In this document: positions 55,637 to 62,195 of the stretch, one piece after another
Layout: each line of letters begins with the position of its first letter
Numbering within the stretch: position 1 is the stretch's first letter
DNA from: a virus
IMG/VR virus record: IMGVR_UViG_3300031963_000042
Coordinates: 1-64,000 of that record
Reading direction: 5' to 3' (one strand)
DNA: 64,000 nucleotides
The notes under the pieces: model-generated
What the model was told of the DNA's origin: nothing
Database searches by the model: none
The model's input: the letters and a program-made list of their open reading frames with translations, nothing else
Made by a program: the position numbers and the translations under genes

Positions 55637-55708
55637 CCCTCATTAGCAAACAGGTGTAGGCAGTAGACTTTTAATCTACGGGGGCAGGATCGATACCTGC
55701 ATGGGGGA
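55637..55708 (+). tRNA. tRNA-Lys (TTT)
   Basis: Loop CTTTTAA in stem GTAGA/TCTAC; acceptor CCCTCAT with ATGGGGG; T loop ATCGATA, where the usual first T of the loop is A. Confidence 0.82.
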
Positions 55709-55719
55709 CAATAAAATAC

Positions 55720-55794
55720 AGGCTAATAACTCAGTTGGTTTAGAGTGCTTATTTTACACGTAAGTGGTCGCAAGTTCGAATCTTGCTTAGCCTA
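55720..55794 (+). tRNA. tRNA-Val (TAC)
   Basis: Loop TTTACAC in stem CTTAT/GTAAG; acceptor AGGCTAA with TTAGCCT; T loop TTCGAAT. Confidence 0.85.
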
Positions 55795-55810
55795 CAAAAA
55801 ATAATTTAAT

Positions 55811-56017
55811 ATGCAAAAATGTAAATATGATTCATGTTATAAGGGCTACTGTGGAGAACCGGTTGTTAAAGGTGAGGAATATTGCAAAGAGCATCTAGGT
55901 AAAAAATGCTGGAAATGCGATAAACAAGCAATAGGGGATTGCAATAAATTTGACGGTTCATATATATGTGGTTCTCCAATGTGTCAAGATCATAAACATG
56001 GTGATCATAATATTTAA
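55811..56017 (+). CDS. Cys/His-rich zinc-binding protein (68 aa)
   Basis: At least ten cysteines and several histidines in pairs: CKYDSC, YCGEP, YCKEH, CWKCDK, ICGSPMCQDH, HKHGDH. The regular C/H spacing implies two or more structural zinc sites, similar to B-box or AN1-type knots. Between tRNA-Val and tRNA-Phe. Function unknown. Confidence 0.78.
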   Translation: MQKCKYDSCYKGYCGEPVVKGEEYCKEHLGKKCWKCDKQAIGDCNKFDGSYICGSPMCQDHKHGDHNI

Positions 56018-56024
56018 AAATTAA

Positions 56025-56056
56025 TTTGAATAATACAAAAAAAGGTTATACCTTTG
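56025..56056 (+). promoter_or_regulatory. Bacteroidota-type promoter for tRNA-Phe
   Basis: TTTG 56025-56028, 20 nt, TACCTTTG 56049-56056. Confidence 0.78.
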
Positions 56057-56068
56057 CAGAGCAAACAA

Positions 56069-56141
56069 GGTGACTAAGCTAACTAGGTAGAAGCGTAAGT
56101 CTGAAAAACTTAAGGAGCCGGTTCGATACCGGCAGTCACCA
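56069..56141 (+). tRNA. tRNA-Phe (GAA)
   Basis: Loop CTGAAAA in stem TAAGT/ACTTA; acceptor GGTGACT with AGTCACC; T loop TTCGATA. Confidence 0.9.
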
Positions 56142-56154
56142 CTAAACAACAAAC

Positions 56155-56364
56155 ATGAAAAATAACCAAACAAACGAGCAATTGCTGTCAGAGATCGACA
56201 AAAAGTACAAAGTACTGTATGAAACAGTATTTAGTATTCTTTCAGATACTGTTGCAGCTGATTACGAAGGTAAGGATGATGATGTGAATATTATGTTCAA
56301 TATCAGATCTCTTGTTGGTCAACTCTCTCTATACGAGAGATATTATCCTGAAATGTTGTTTTAA
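56155..56364 (+). CDS. Small hypothetical helical protein (69 aa)
   Basis: MKNNQTNEQLLSEIDKKYKV start, helical and acidic. It lies between tRNA-Phe and tRNA-Ser, 13 nt and 2 nt from them, so it is part of a mixed tRNA/mRNA transcript. Not recognised. Confidence 0.75.
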   Translation: MKNNQTNEQLLSEIDKKYKVLYETVFSILSDTVAADYEGKDDDVNIMFNIRSLVGQLSLYERYYPEMLF

Positions 56365-56366
56365 TT

Positions 56367-56453
56367 GGAAGAGGCCCGGCATGGACGAGGACACTGTCTT
56401 GAAAACAGCTGGTCGGTAACACCGATTCGTGAGTTCGATTCTCATCTCTTCCG
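56367..56453 (+). tRNA. tRNA-Ser (TGA)
   Basis: Loop CTTGAAA; long variable arm; acceptor GGAAGAG with CTCTTCC; discriminator G as in other tRNA-Ser. Confidence 0.9.
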
Positions 56454-56521
56454 CTTGAGATATCTATTCTTTAGATAGATAAGTAGATTTAGAGTATTAT
56501 TTAATTCTTTTTGTATTAAAT

Positions 56522-56572
56522 CACGTAAGGGGGGTAGTTTATTGTAATATTAGCCCTACCCCCCATTGCGTG
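56522..56572 (+). repeat. Hairpin with G6/C6 stem between tRNAs
   Basis: CACGTAAGGGGGGTAG pairs with CTACCCCCCATTGCGTG (9-bp inner stem, 4-bp outer stem). Similar in build to 55538-55617. Confidence 0.7.
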
Positions 56573-56581
56573 CCAAAAAAT

Positions 56582-56654
56582 TGCCCCGTAGTTTAACGGA
56601 TTAGAATATATCACTACGAATGATAAGGTCTGGGTTCGATTCCTGGTGGGGCAA
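56582..56654 (+). tRNA. tRNA-Arg (ACG)
   Basis: Loop CTACGAA in stem TATCA/TGATA; acceptor TGCCCCG with TGGGGCA; T loop TTCGATT. Confidence 0.88.
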
Positions 56655-56661
56655 CATCGAA

Positions 56662-56747
56662 GGAGAGTAAAATAAGGAGGTCCTTGTCGCCGTTTGCTAA
56701 ACGGATGGTACCTTAACAGGTATGTGCATCATGCGCACTGCTCTCCG
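56662..56747 (+). tRNA. tRNA-Ser (GCT), unusual T arm
   Basis: Loop TTGCTAA (anticodon GCT), variable arm stem TACCT/AGGTA, acceptor GGAGAGT with GCTCTCC, discriminator G. The T arm is GTGC-ATCATGC-GCAC: the usual TTC(A/G)A of the loop is missing. Confidence 0.7.
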
Positions 56748-56758
56748 CTCACTAATAT

Positions 56759-56828
56759 GGGCCAGATTCCGAAGGCAGGAGGCTTCACTTGCAATGAAGC
56801 TATTTGGGTTCGATTCCCACTGTGTCCA
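56759..56828 (+). tRNA. tRNA-Ala (TGC), degenerate acceptor
   Basis: Clear anticodon arm (CTTCA, loop CTTGCAA, TGAAG) and T arm (GGG TTCGATT CCC). The acceptor GGGCCAG with TGTGTCC has two mismatches, and Ala's G3-U70 pair is present. It may be edited, worn or nonfunctional. Confidence 0.65.
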
Positions 56829-56836
56829 CACAATAC

Positions 56837-56909
56837 TGGGGTGTATATCAGATGGTAGATTTCTTGGTTTGGGACCAAGAGGCCGCCGGTTCGAGCCCGG
56901 CTACCCCAA
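56837..56909 (+). tRNA. tRNA-Pro (TGG)
   Basis: Loop TTTGGGA in stem CTTGG/CCAAG; acceptor TGGGGTG with TACCCCA; T loop TTCGAGC. Confidence 0.9.
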
Positions 56910-56919
56910 CAATTTTAAT

Positions 56920-56991
56920 CGGTATATAGTTCAGTGGTAGAACACTTCTCTCATAAGGAAGATGTCATTGGTTCGATTCCATTTATACCGA
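56920..56991 (+). tRNA. tRNA-Met or tRNA-Ile2 (CAT)
   Basis: Loop CTCATAA in stem CTTCT/GGAAG; acceptor CGGTATA with TATACCG. Whether it is elongator Met, initiator or lysidine-modified Ile cannot be decided from the sequence. Confidence 0.82.
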
Positions 56992-57008
56992 CAATAATCC
57001 AACAATAT

Positions 57009-57082
57009 TGGCATGTATTTCAGCTGGTTAGAATATCTCTCTGATAAGGAGAAGGTCGCCGGTTCAAGTCCGGCCATGCCAA
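57009..57082 (+). tRNA. tRNA-Ile (GAT)
   Basis: Loop CTGATAA in stem TCTCT/GGAGA; acceptor TGGCATG with CATGCCA; T loop TTCAAGT. Confidence 0.88.
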
Positions 57083-57096
57083 CATAAAATTTTTAT

Positions 57097-57167
57097 GGCC
57101 TGATGTCAGAGTGTTTATGTGAACGATTGCAAACCGTTCTAGGTTGGTTAGATTCCAACTCAGGCCT
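57097..57167 (+). tRNA. tRNA-Cys (GCA), atypical
   Basis: Loop TTGCAAA (anticodon GCA) with one mismatch beside it; acceptor GGCCTGA with TCAGGCC; discriminator T as in tRNA-Cys. The T loop is TTAGATT, lacking the usual C. Confidence 0.75.
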
Positions 57168-57176
57168 CAATTTAAC

Positions 57177-57250
57177 GTGCTCGTGGTGTTAATGGAATAG
57201 CATGGTAGTCTCCAAAACTATTGGTCTTGGTTCGAATCCAAGCGGGTGCG
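57177..57250 (+). tRNA. tRNA-Trp (CCA)
   Basis: Loop CTCCAAA; acceptor GTGCTCG with CGGGTGC (three G-U pairs); discriminator G; T loop TTCGAAT. Confidence 0.82.
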
Positions 57251-57259
57251 CAATTAGAA

Positions 57260-57342
57260 TGGTAGGTAGCCTAGTGGCCTAAGGCAATTGACTGTTAATC
57301 AATCGAGGAAACTCATCGAGGGTTCGAATCCCTCCCTACCAG
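57260..57342 (+). tRNA. tRNA-Asn (GTT) with a long variable arm
   Basis: Loop CTGTTAA in stem ATTGA/TCAAT; acceptor TGGTAGG with CCTACCA; discriminator G as expected for Asn. Between anticodon stem and T stem there are about 14 nt (CGAGGAAACTCATC), a class II-type arm normally found in Leu, Ser and Tyr tRNAs. Confidence 0.8.
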
Positions 57343-57354
57343 CAACAACTACAT

Positions 57355-57439
57355 TCCGATGTCGCATAGCGGTTGATTGCACCTGACTTGTAATCAGGCC
57401 CTCTCACGAGGCACGCCAGTTCGAATCTGGCCATCGGAT
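57355..57439 (+). tRNA. tRNA-Thr (TGT) with a long variable arm
   Basis: Loop CTTGTAA in stem CCTGA/TCAGG; acceptor TCCGATG with CATCGGA; T loop TTCGAAT. The variable region of about 16 nt contains a stem (CTC, loop TCAC, GAG), again unusual for this amino acid. Confidence 0.8.
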
Positions 57440-57451
57440 CTTAATTAACAT

Positions 57452-57524
57452 GGTCTATTGGTGTTAATGGCTAACATACTGCACTGTCTATGCTGAGCTC
57501 TCGGTTCGAATCCGTGATAGACCG
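57452..57524 (+). tRNA. tRNA-Asp (GTC)
   Basis: Loop CTGTCTA, one mismatch in the anticodon stem; acceptor GGTCTAT with ATAGACC; discriminator G. Confidence 0.83.
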
Positions 57525-57536
57525 CTTAATAATACT

Positions 57537-57607
57537 GCGGATATAGTATAGTGGTATTACACTAGATTGCCAATCTAGTGACGTCAGTTCGATTCTGGTT
57601 ATCCGCA
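57537..57607 (+). tRNA. tRNA-Gly (GCC)
   Basis: Loop TTGCCAA in stem CTAGA/TCTAG; acceptor GCGGATA with TATCCGC. Confidence 0.9.
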
Positions 57608-57618
57608 CATAATAAATT

Positions 57619-57689
57619 GCGGATATCGTATAGTGGTAATATACTAGTCTTCCAAACTAATGCTGCCAGTTCGATTCTGGCTATCCGCA
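57619..57689 (+). tRNA. tRNA-Gly (TCC)
   Basis: Loop CTTCCAA; same acceptor as the preceding tRNA-Gly (GCGGATA/TATCCGC) and similar D arm, so a tandem duplicate with a changed anticodon arm. Confidence 0.9.
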
Positions 57690-57711
57690 CACAAAAATAA
57701 TCTAATTAACT

Positions 57712-57939
57712 ATGTCTAATATATCAAACAAAGGCCCATATACTAATTTTACAGAGTATTATCCTAATTATCCTCCTAACAATAATTATATACCCTTAGG
57801 TTGGCAATGTCCGATATGTAAAACAGTTTATTCTCCTAATGTTTTATCATGCCACAAGCATGAAGATATTCAAAAAAATATAACATCATCTAGTACAGAT
57901 ACTGTTAAGGTAAATGATCATGAAAAACGTATTCTATAA
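57712..57939 (+). CDS. Small zinc-ribbon-like protein (75 aa)
   Basis: The core GWQCPICKTVYSPNVLSCHK has C-x-x-C followed by C-x-(K)-H, a short knuckle found in many small phage and bacterial proteins of the form GWQCP.C...YSP....C. The N terminus is rich in N, P and Y. Function unknown. Confidence 0.78.
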   Translation: MSNISNKGPYTNFTEYYPNYPPNNNYIPLGWQCPICKTVYSPNVLSCHKHEDIQKNITSSSTDTVKVNDHEKRIL

Positions 57940-57950
57940 TATAATAAATT

Positions 57951-58124
57951 ATGTATTACCTAATACTGTTATTCCCAATACTAATATTTGTTTTGGTTTT
58001 AATAGCAATATGTTTTTATTTGGCATATTTGTATATAGCATTTACTTTGTTTTTTAATATAATTTTTGGTTTTATTTTTTTTATTTATATTGTTATAAAG
58101 CTTTTCTATTTGGCAAAAAAGTAA
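57951..58124 (+). CDS. Small membrane protein (57 aa)
   Basis: MYYLILLFPILIFVLVLIAI start; nearly all hydrophobic, two transmembrane helices, ending LFYLAKK. 11 nt after the previous gene. Its stop overlaps the -7 box that precedes tRNA-Leu. Confidence 0.6.
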   Translation: MYYLILLFPILIFVLVLIAICFYLAYLYIAFTLFFNIIFGFIFFIYIVIKLFYLAKK

Positions 58125-58132
58125 TATCTTTG
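58125..58132 (+). promoter_or_regulatory. Host-type -7 box for tRNA-Leu
   Basis: TATCTTTG, 11 nt before tRNA-Leu(TAA); no clear -33 element at normal distance. Confidence 0.5.
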
Positions 58133-58143
58133 TATCACAAACT

Positions 58144-58227
58144 GGCCCGGTGGTGGAACAGGTAGACACGAGGGACTTAAAATCCCTTGGCCTTGCGGTC
58201 GTGCGGGTTCGATTCCCGTCTGGGCTA
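58144..58227 (+). tRNA. tRNA-Leu (TAA)
   Basis: Loop CTTAAAA in stem AGGGA/TCCCT; long variable arm; acceptor GGCCCGG with CTGGGCT; discriminator A. Confidence 0.9.
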
Positions 58228-58247
58228 CAATTTTGAGCCTCTTTGAT

Positions 58248-58255
58248 ATATTTAT
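58248..58255 (+). promoter_or_regulatory. ATATTTAT motif, candidate late promoter
   Basis: 7 nt before ATG 58263. Confidence 0.42.
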
Positions 58256-58262
58256 TGTTATT

Positions 58263-59450
58263 ATGGACAATAGATTAATCAAAGAGGCTCTTGGCGTTAG
58301 GCCTGAGTTGCTTGAAATTGCCAAGCAACTATATGCGGATATACTCTCAACTTTGAGTATACTTGATCCATCGACTAGTATCTTTTTTTTAGATAAAAAA
58401 GCATTTTTTTTAAACTTAAAAAACAATATTTTTTCTCTAAAAAAACTAAGTATTGGTTTTTCAATTAACCAAATAGGTTATAATCGCCTTGATATAATCA
58501 ATTTTCAAACTCAGATTCCAGGATCATTAGTAAATGATAGAATTATTTACTCCGATGGCTATAATAGTTATATCCTAATAAGGATAAACGCAGCTAGATA
58601 TATGAGAGTATATGACCTCATGCATCATTTTAAGGAAGAAAAGGCGTTAATTGTTTCATCGTTATCTCACGAATTAAAACATTTTTTTGACTATTTAATT
58701 CAGAAATCAACTAAAACATCAAATGCTTATAAAGCAGAGGTTTATCGTCAATTATCTAGTGAGGAAAACAGAGTTAGTCAAATTATTAGTAATGGATGGT
58801 ATCTCACGTCCATTAACGAACTCATAGTTGCACCAACTCATTTATATGCCGAACTGAGGTCTATGAATGTAACAAAGAAAACATTTTTAGAAGATTTAAA
58901 AAATAGTGATGTAATAAAAAAATATCAAAATATCGCCAAGGATTTTTATTATGACCAAATTTATAGAAGAATTTTTGTCAGAATATCGGCAAGTATGGGG
59001 GATTCAGATTTTAAGAATTCTACTTTCGATGAAAGTAAAAAATATGTTGAGGGAGGGATTACAAATCTTAACGAGTTGATTTCATTTGCTACCGAACTAA
59101 CATTTTATGAAGCCAGAAAAAATTTTTACAAATCAATATTAAATCAAATACTTAGCAATAATTCTAAGAATAATTTACCATTAGCTAATTTAACGCAAGA
59201 AAATATTGACGATCCTAAAGCGTTATTATCATATCATAATATTTCTAAGACTGATTATTATTCAGAACCTGAATTTTCCTTGAAAGATTCCCCAGGCAAA
59301 AACAAACTTTTTTTTACACGTGAAATTAATAAAATAAGAGAGAGAGCAAATAATATTTTAATAAAGTTGTATAAAATATATTCATTATTGCCTGATCGTA
59401 AACCCCCTAATGTTAGCGGGAGTTATAAAAAGAAAATAAAAAATAATTAA
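58263..59450 (+). CDS. Zinc metalloprotease-like protein, copy 1 (395 aa)
   Basis: Start at ATG 58263 (MDNRLIKEALGVRPELLEIA) after the promoter motif. HELKH at 136-140 (SSLSHELKHFFD) is an HExxH zinc site; about 45 residues on, TSINELIVAPTHLYAEL holds conserved Glu and Thr that recur in the two sister proteins and could supply the third ligand. The C terminus is basic (YKIYSLLPDRKPPNVSGSYK). It shares a short N-terminal I-K-E-A-L-G-V-R peptide with its sisters, perhaps its own targeting tag. Substrate unknown. Confidence 0.78.
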   Translation: MDNRLIKEALGVRPELLEIAKQLYADILSTLSILDPSTSIFFLDKKAFFLNLKNNIFSLKKLSIGFSINQIGYNRLDIINFQTQIPGSLVNDRIIYSDGYNSYILIRINAARYMRVYDLMHHFKEEKALIVSSLSHELKHFFDYLIQKSTKTSNAYKAEVYRQLSSEENRVSQIISNGWYLTSINELIVAPTHLYAELRSMNVTKKTFLEDLKNSDVIKKYQNIAKDFYYDQIYRRIFVRISASMGDSDFKNSTFDESKKYVEGGITNLNELISFATELTFYEARKNFYKSILNQILSNNSKNNLPLANLTQENIDDPKALLSYHNISKTDYYSEPEFSLKDSPGKNKLFFTREINKIRERANNILIKLYKIYSLLPDRKPPNVSGSYKKKIKNN

Positions 59451-59466
59451 TTATATAGTGACTAAG

Positions 59467-59474
59467 ATATTTAT
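59467..59474 (+). promoter_or_regulatory. ATATTTAT motif, candidate late promoter
   Basis: 5 nt before ATG 59480. Confidence 0.4.
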
Positions 59475-59479
59475 TCTTT

Positions 59480-60655
59480 ATGAAGAATAAATTAATCAAA
59501 GAGGCTCTTGGCGTTAGGCCTGAATTATTTAAATTAGCACAGATCGTTTATACGGAAGTGCTCTCTTATTTGAGAGCTAATAAAGATATACTGATAGGTA
59601 AGAATCCGGAACATTCAATCAATGTTAAAATTGGTAATTTTCCTTTGATGTTAGCTTTTAAAGATAAAGCAGAATTCATTTTAGATTATATTAAAGAAAT
59701 TGAAGTCGAACTTAGGTTCATCTATACTAAAGATGAGAGCCCTGAAATAAAAACCGCAGCATTTAGTATTCCGTATGTTAGTGTACGTGATTATTATATT
59801 TCTAAACATAAGGCTAAGCCTGTTATTGAATTTAGAGTAACAGGTAAAAAAAATATAAAATTTTCACAGATAGCAGATTTTTTAGTTGAAAAAGAGCCTA
59901 AAATAATTACTCTATTAGCCCACGAGCTAAAGCATATGTATGATGCTTTAATTGGTCATAAAAGATATCCTGCCAATGATGTAAGTTATGCTGCTAGTGT
60001 TAAACCAGTATTTAATAAAGACATTATTGAATATGGTAAAAAAATAGCTGAAGCTGCGTATTACACAAGTATCGTAGAGTTACACATTAGAGCTACTGAG
60101 ATTTATGCTTATTTAATGTCAAGATCAATCACTAAAAAAGAATTTTTAAATGAATTAAGCGAATTATCAATCATATTGAGATATAAAGGGTATATAAAAA
60201 CTTTTGATTATGATTTATTCATTGCTCAAATCTTTCAAGATTTGGCAAAATCTAACAATAATAGATCTTTATATCATATGACCGAAAAAGTATTTAACGT
60301 TAAAAATCCTAGCATAGATACAGTGAAATATGTTGGAGTTGAATACATATTATATTTAATTCGGAAAGATTACTTTAAAAATGTGTCAAATATTAGTAAA
60401 AATATATTTCCTTTTTATAATTTTATTTCTTTCTGGAAAAAATTTGGCTTTTTTAAAAAAGAGCAAAATGTCAATCCTAAAGATATTATTAATAAATTAA
60501 GTGTTGGCAATTATTATAACGAACCTAAATTTACTAAAGAAAGTATAAAGAGAAACAGTTTTTTTTTCAAAAAAATGTTTAAAACGATAAGATACAGATC
60601 TCATAATATTTTAAGAAAATTGTATAAAGTTTACTCATTATTACCTGACAGGTAA
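59480..60655 (+). CDS. Zinc metalloprotease-like protein, copy 2 (391 aa)
   Basis: MKNKLIKEALGVRPELFKLA start; HELKH at 148-152 (LLAHELKHMYD); TSIVELHIRATEIYAYL downstream. The most diverged of the three, yet its first 35 bases nearly equal those of copy 1, so the 5' ends have been homogenised. It stops at SLLPDR, without the basic tail of the others. Confidence 0.78.
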   Translation: MKNKLIKEALGVRPELFKLAQIVYTEVLSYLRANKDILIGKNPEHSINVKIGNFPLMLAFKDKAEFILDYIKEIEVELRFIYTKDESPEIKTAAFSIPYVSVRDYYISKHKAKPVIEFRVTGKKNIKFSQIADFLVEKEPKIITLLAHELKHMYDALIGHKRYPANDVSYAASVKPVFNKDIIEYGKKIAEAAYYTSIVELHIRATEIYAYLMSRSITKKEFLNELSELSIILRYKGYIKTFDYDLFIAQIFQDLAKSNNNRSLYHMTEKVFNVKNPSIDTVKYVGVEYILYLIRKDYFKNVSNISKNIFPFYNFISFWKKFGFFKKEQNVNPKDIINKLSVGNYYNEPKFTKESIKRNSFFFKKMFKTIRYRSHNILRKLYKVYSLLPDR

Positions 60656-60658
60656 CAG

Positions 60659-60688
60659 CCTTTTTATAGCTTCCGCTATAAAAAAAAG
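60659..60688 (+). terminator. Hairpin between metalloprotease genes
   Basis: CCTTTTTATAGC, loop TTCC, GCTATAAAAAAAGG. Confidence 0.65.
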
Positions 60689-60708
60689 GTGATTTTTAAT
60701 TATATAGC

Positions 60709-60716
60709 ATATTTAT
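60709..60716 (+). promoter_or_regulatory. ATATTTAT motif, candidate late promoter
   Basis: 5 nt before ATG 60722. Confidence 0.4.
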
Positions 60717-60721
60717 TTGTT

Positions 60722-61921
60722 ATGAAAAACAAATTAATCAAAGAGGCTCTAGGCGTTAGAGAAGAATTGTTTAATGCCGCAAAATTAATTTATTCTGAAA
60801 TAATTCAGAAATTAAACCTAATTGGCTTACATAAAAATGTAACCGAATTAGAAAATTCGGTATTAAGATTAGATTTAAAATCTAATATTAATTATCTACA
60901 AAAAATAGATGTTTATTTTGATATAAAATATCATGATAAAGATACTATAGATATCATTGGTCTTGTTGCTCGAATGTCGACATCACTTAAAAATGATAGA
61001 GTTCACTATTCAACTAGTGATACAGCAAATTTAGTAATAGAATTAGAGTCTAATCGCAGCAAAGAAATTGATGATGTTGTCAAAAATTTACAAACCAATT
61101 CAAATTTATATGTACCATCAATAGCTCACGAATTAAAACATTTTTTTGATAATACAACTGAAAGATCAAATAATCTTAAAAGACGATTAAAATATAAAGC
61201 TTATCTTGATTTAAGTAATAACTCTAACACAATTACTCAAATTGTTGCTGATGCTTGGTATCGTACATCTATTGATGAATTGTTAGTAATTCCAACCGAA
61301 ATATATTCAGAATTAAAGTATATGAATATAACAAAAAAAAATTTTTTAGATGCATTAAAAAATTCTAAATATATTGTTATATATAAAGACTATATCGATA
61401 ATCTTTACTACGATAAAATATATAACACAACACTTAAACAAGTCCTGGAATCTTTTGAAGAAGACCCACAGACTAAATATCAAGTGTTTGAGCGTAGCAA
61501 AAAATATGTAGATCAAGGGATATCTAATAACTATACTTTAGCCTTATTTTTAACAGAACTCTTATTCTATAGAACCAGAGCTTCGTTTTATGATGAAATA
61601 CGAAATGGAATAATTAGAAAGTATGAGCCGTTAGATCCTATACGTGATATTGCGTTTATGCTTGGGATGATCTCAAGAAGAGATATTACTGACCCTAAAG
61701 CATTATTACTATATAATAAGATGTCCAAAAATAATTATTACGCTGAACCAGAGTTTTCGTTTAAAGATTCACCAACGAGAAATGAGATATTTTTTGAACG
61801 TGAATTTAAAAAAATAAGGCGTAAATCGGCTAATATTCTAAAAAAGATATATAAAATATACTCATTGCTACCTAATAGGATCCCACCTCGTGTTAGTGGA
61901 AGTTATAAAAAAAAGGGTTAA
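60722..61921 (+). CDS. Zinc metalloprotease-like protein, copy 3 (399 aa)
   Basis: Start at ATG 60722 (MKNKLIKEALGVREELFNAA); the longer frame from 60689 covers the promoter motif. HELKH at 136-140 (PSIAHELKHFFD), then TSIDELLVIPTEIYSEL. Closest to copy 1 through the whole length, including the LPNRIPPRVSGSYKKKG tail. Confidence 0.78.
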   Translation: MKNKLIKEALGVREELFNAAKLIYSEIIQKLNLIGLHKNVTELENSVLRLDLKSNINYLQKIDVYFDIKYHDKDTIDIIGLVARMSTSLKNDRVHYSTSDTANLVIELESNRSKEIDDVVKNLQTNSNLYVPSIAHELKHFFDNTTERSNNLKRRLKYKAYLDLSNNSNTITQIVADAWYRTSIDELLVIPTEIYSELKYMNITKKNFLDALKNSKYIVIYKDYIDNLYYDKIYNTTLKQVLESFEEDPQTKYQVFERSKKYVDQGISNNYTLALFLTELLFYRTRASFYDEIRNGIIRKYEPLDPIRDIAFMLGMISRRDITDPKALLLYNKMSKNNYYAEPEFSFKDSPTRNEIFFEREFKKIRRKSANILKKIYKIYSLLPNRIPPRVSGSYKKKG

Positions 61922-61937
61922 ATAATATGTAAACACA

Positions 61938-61969
61938 TTTGATTGTCTGGAATAAAGATCTTACCTTTG
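61938..61969 (+). promoter_or_regulatory. Bacteroidota-type promoter for tRNA-Leu/Met
   Basis: TTTG 61938-61941, 20 nt, TACCTTTG 61962-61969. Confidence 0.8.
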
Positions 61970-61980
61970 TAGTGCAAAAC

Positions 61981-62062
61981 AGCCGGGTGGTGAAATTGGT
62001 AGACACGAAAGACTTAGAATCTTTTGGCTTATGTCATGCGGGTTCGATTCCCGTCCCGGCTA
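61981..62062 (+). tRNA. tRNA-Leu (TAG)
   Basis: Loop CTTAGAA in stem AAAGA/TCTTT; long variable arm; acceptor AGCCGGG with CCCGGCT; discriminator A. Confidence 0.9.
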
Positions 62063-62071
62063 CACATACAA

Positions 62072-62145
62072 TGGCCCGTAGCTCAGCAGGTTAGAGCGTC
62101 TGACTCATAATCAGAGGGTCGCAGGTTCAAATCCTGTCGGGCCAA
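62072..62145 (+). tRNA. tRNA-Met or tRNA-Ile2 (CAT), second copy
   Basis: Loop CTCATAA in stem CTGA/TCAG; acceptor TGGCCCG with CGGGCCA; T loop TTCAAAT. Body unlike the 56920 tRNA, so the two CAT tRNAs probably decode differently. Confidence 0.88.
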
Positions 62146-62168
62146 CTATAATAAATTGACTTTTCAAT

Positions 62169-62176
62169 ATATTTAT
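62169..62176 (+). promoter_or_regulatory. ATATTTAT motif, candidate late promoter
   Basis: 19 nt before ATG 62196. Confidence 0.42.
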
Positions 62177-62195
62177 TAGTTATTATATAAATGAT

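Noticed and set aside
56722-56940. 72-codon frame within the tRNA cluster
   Set aside because: It spans three tRNA genes.
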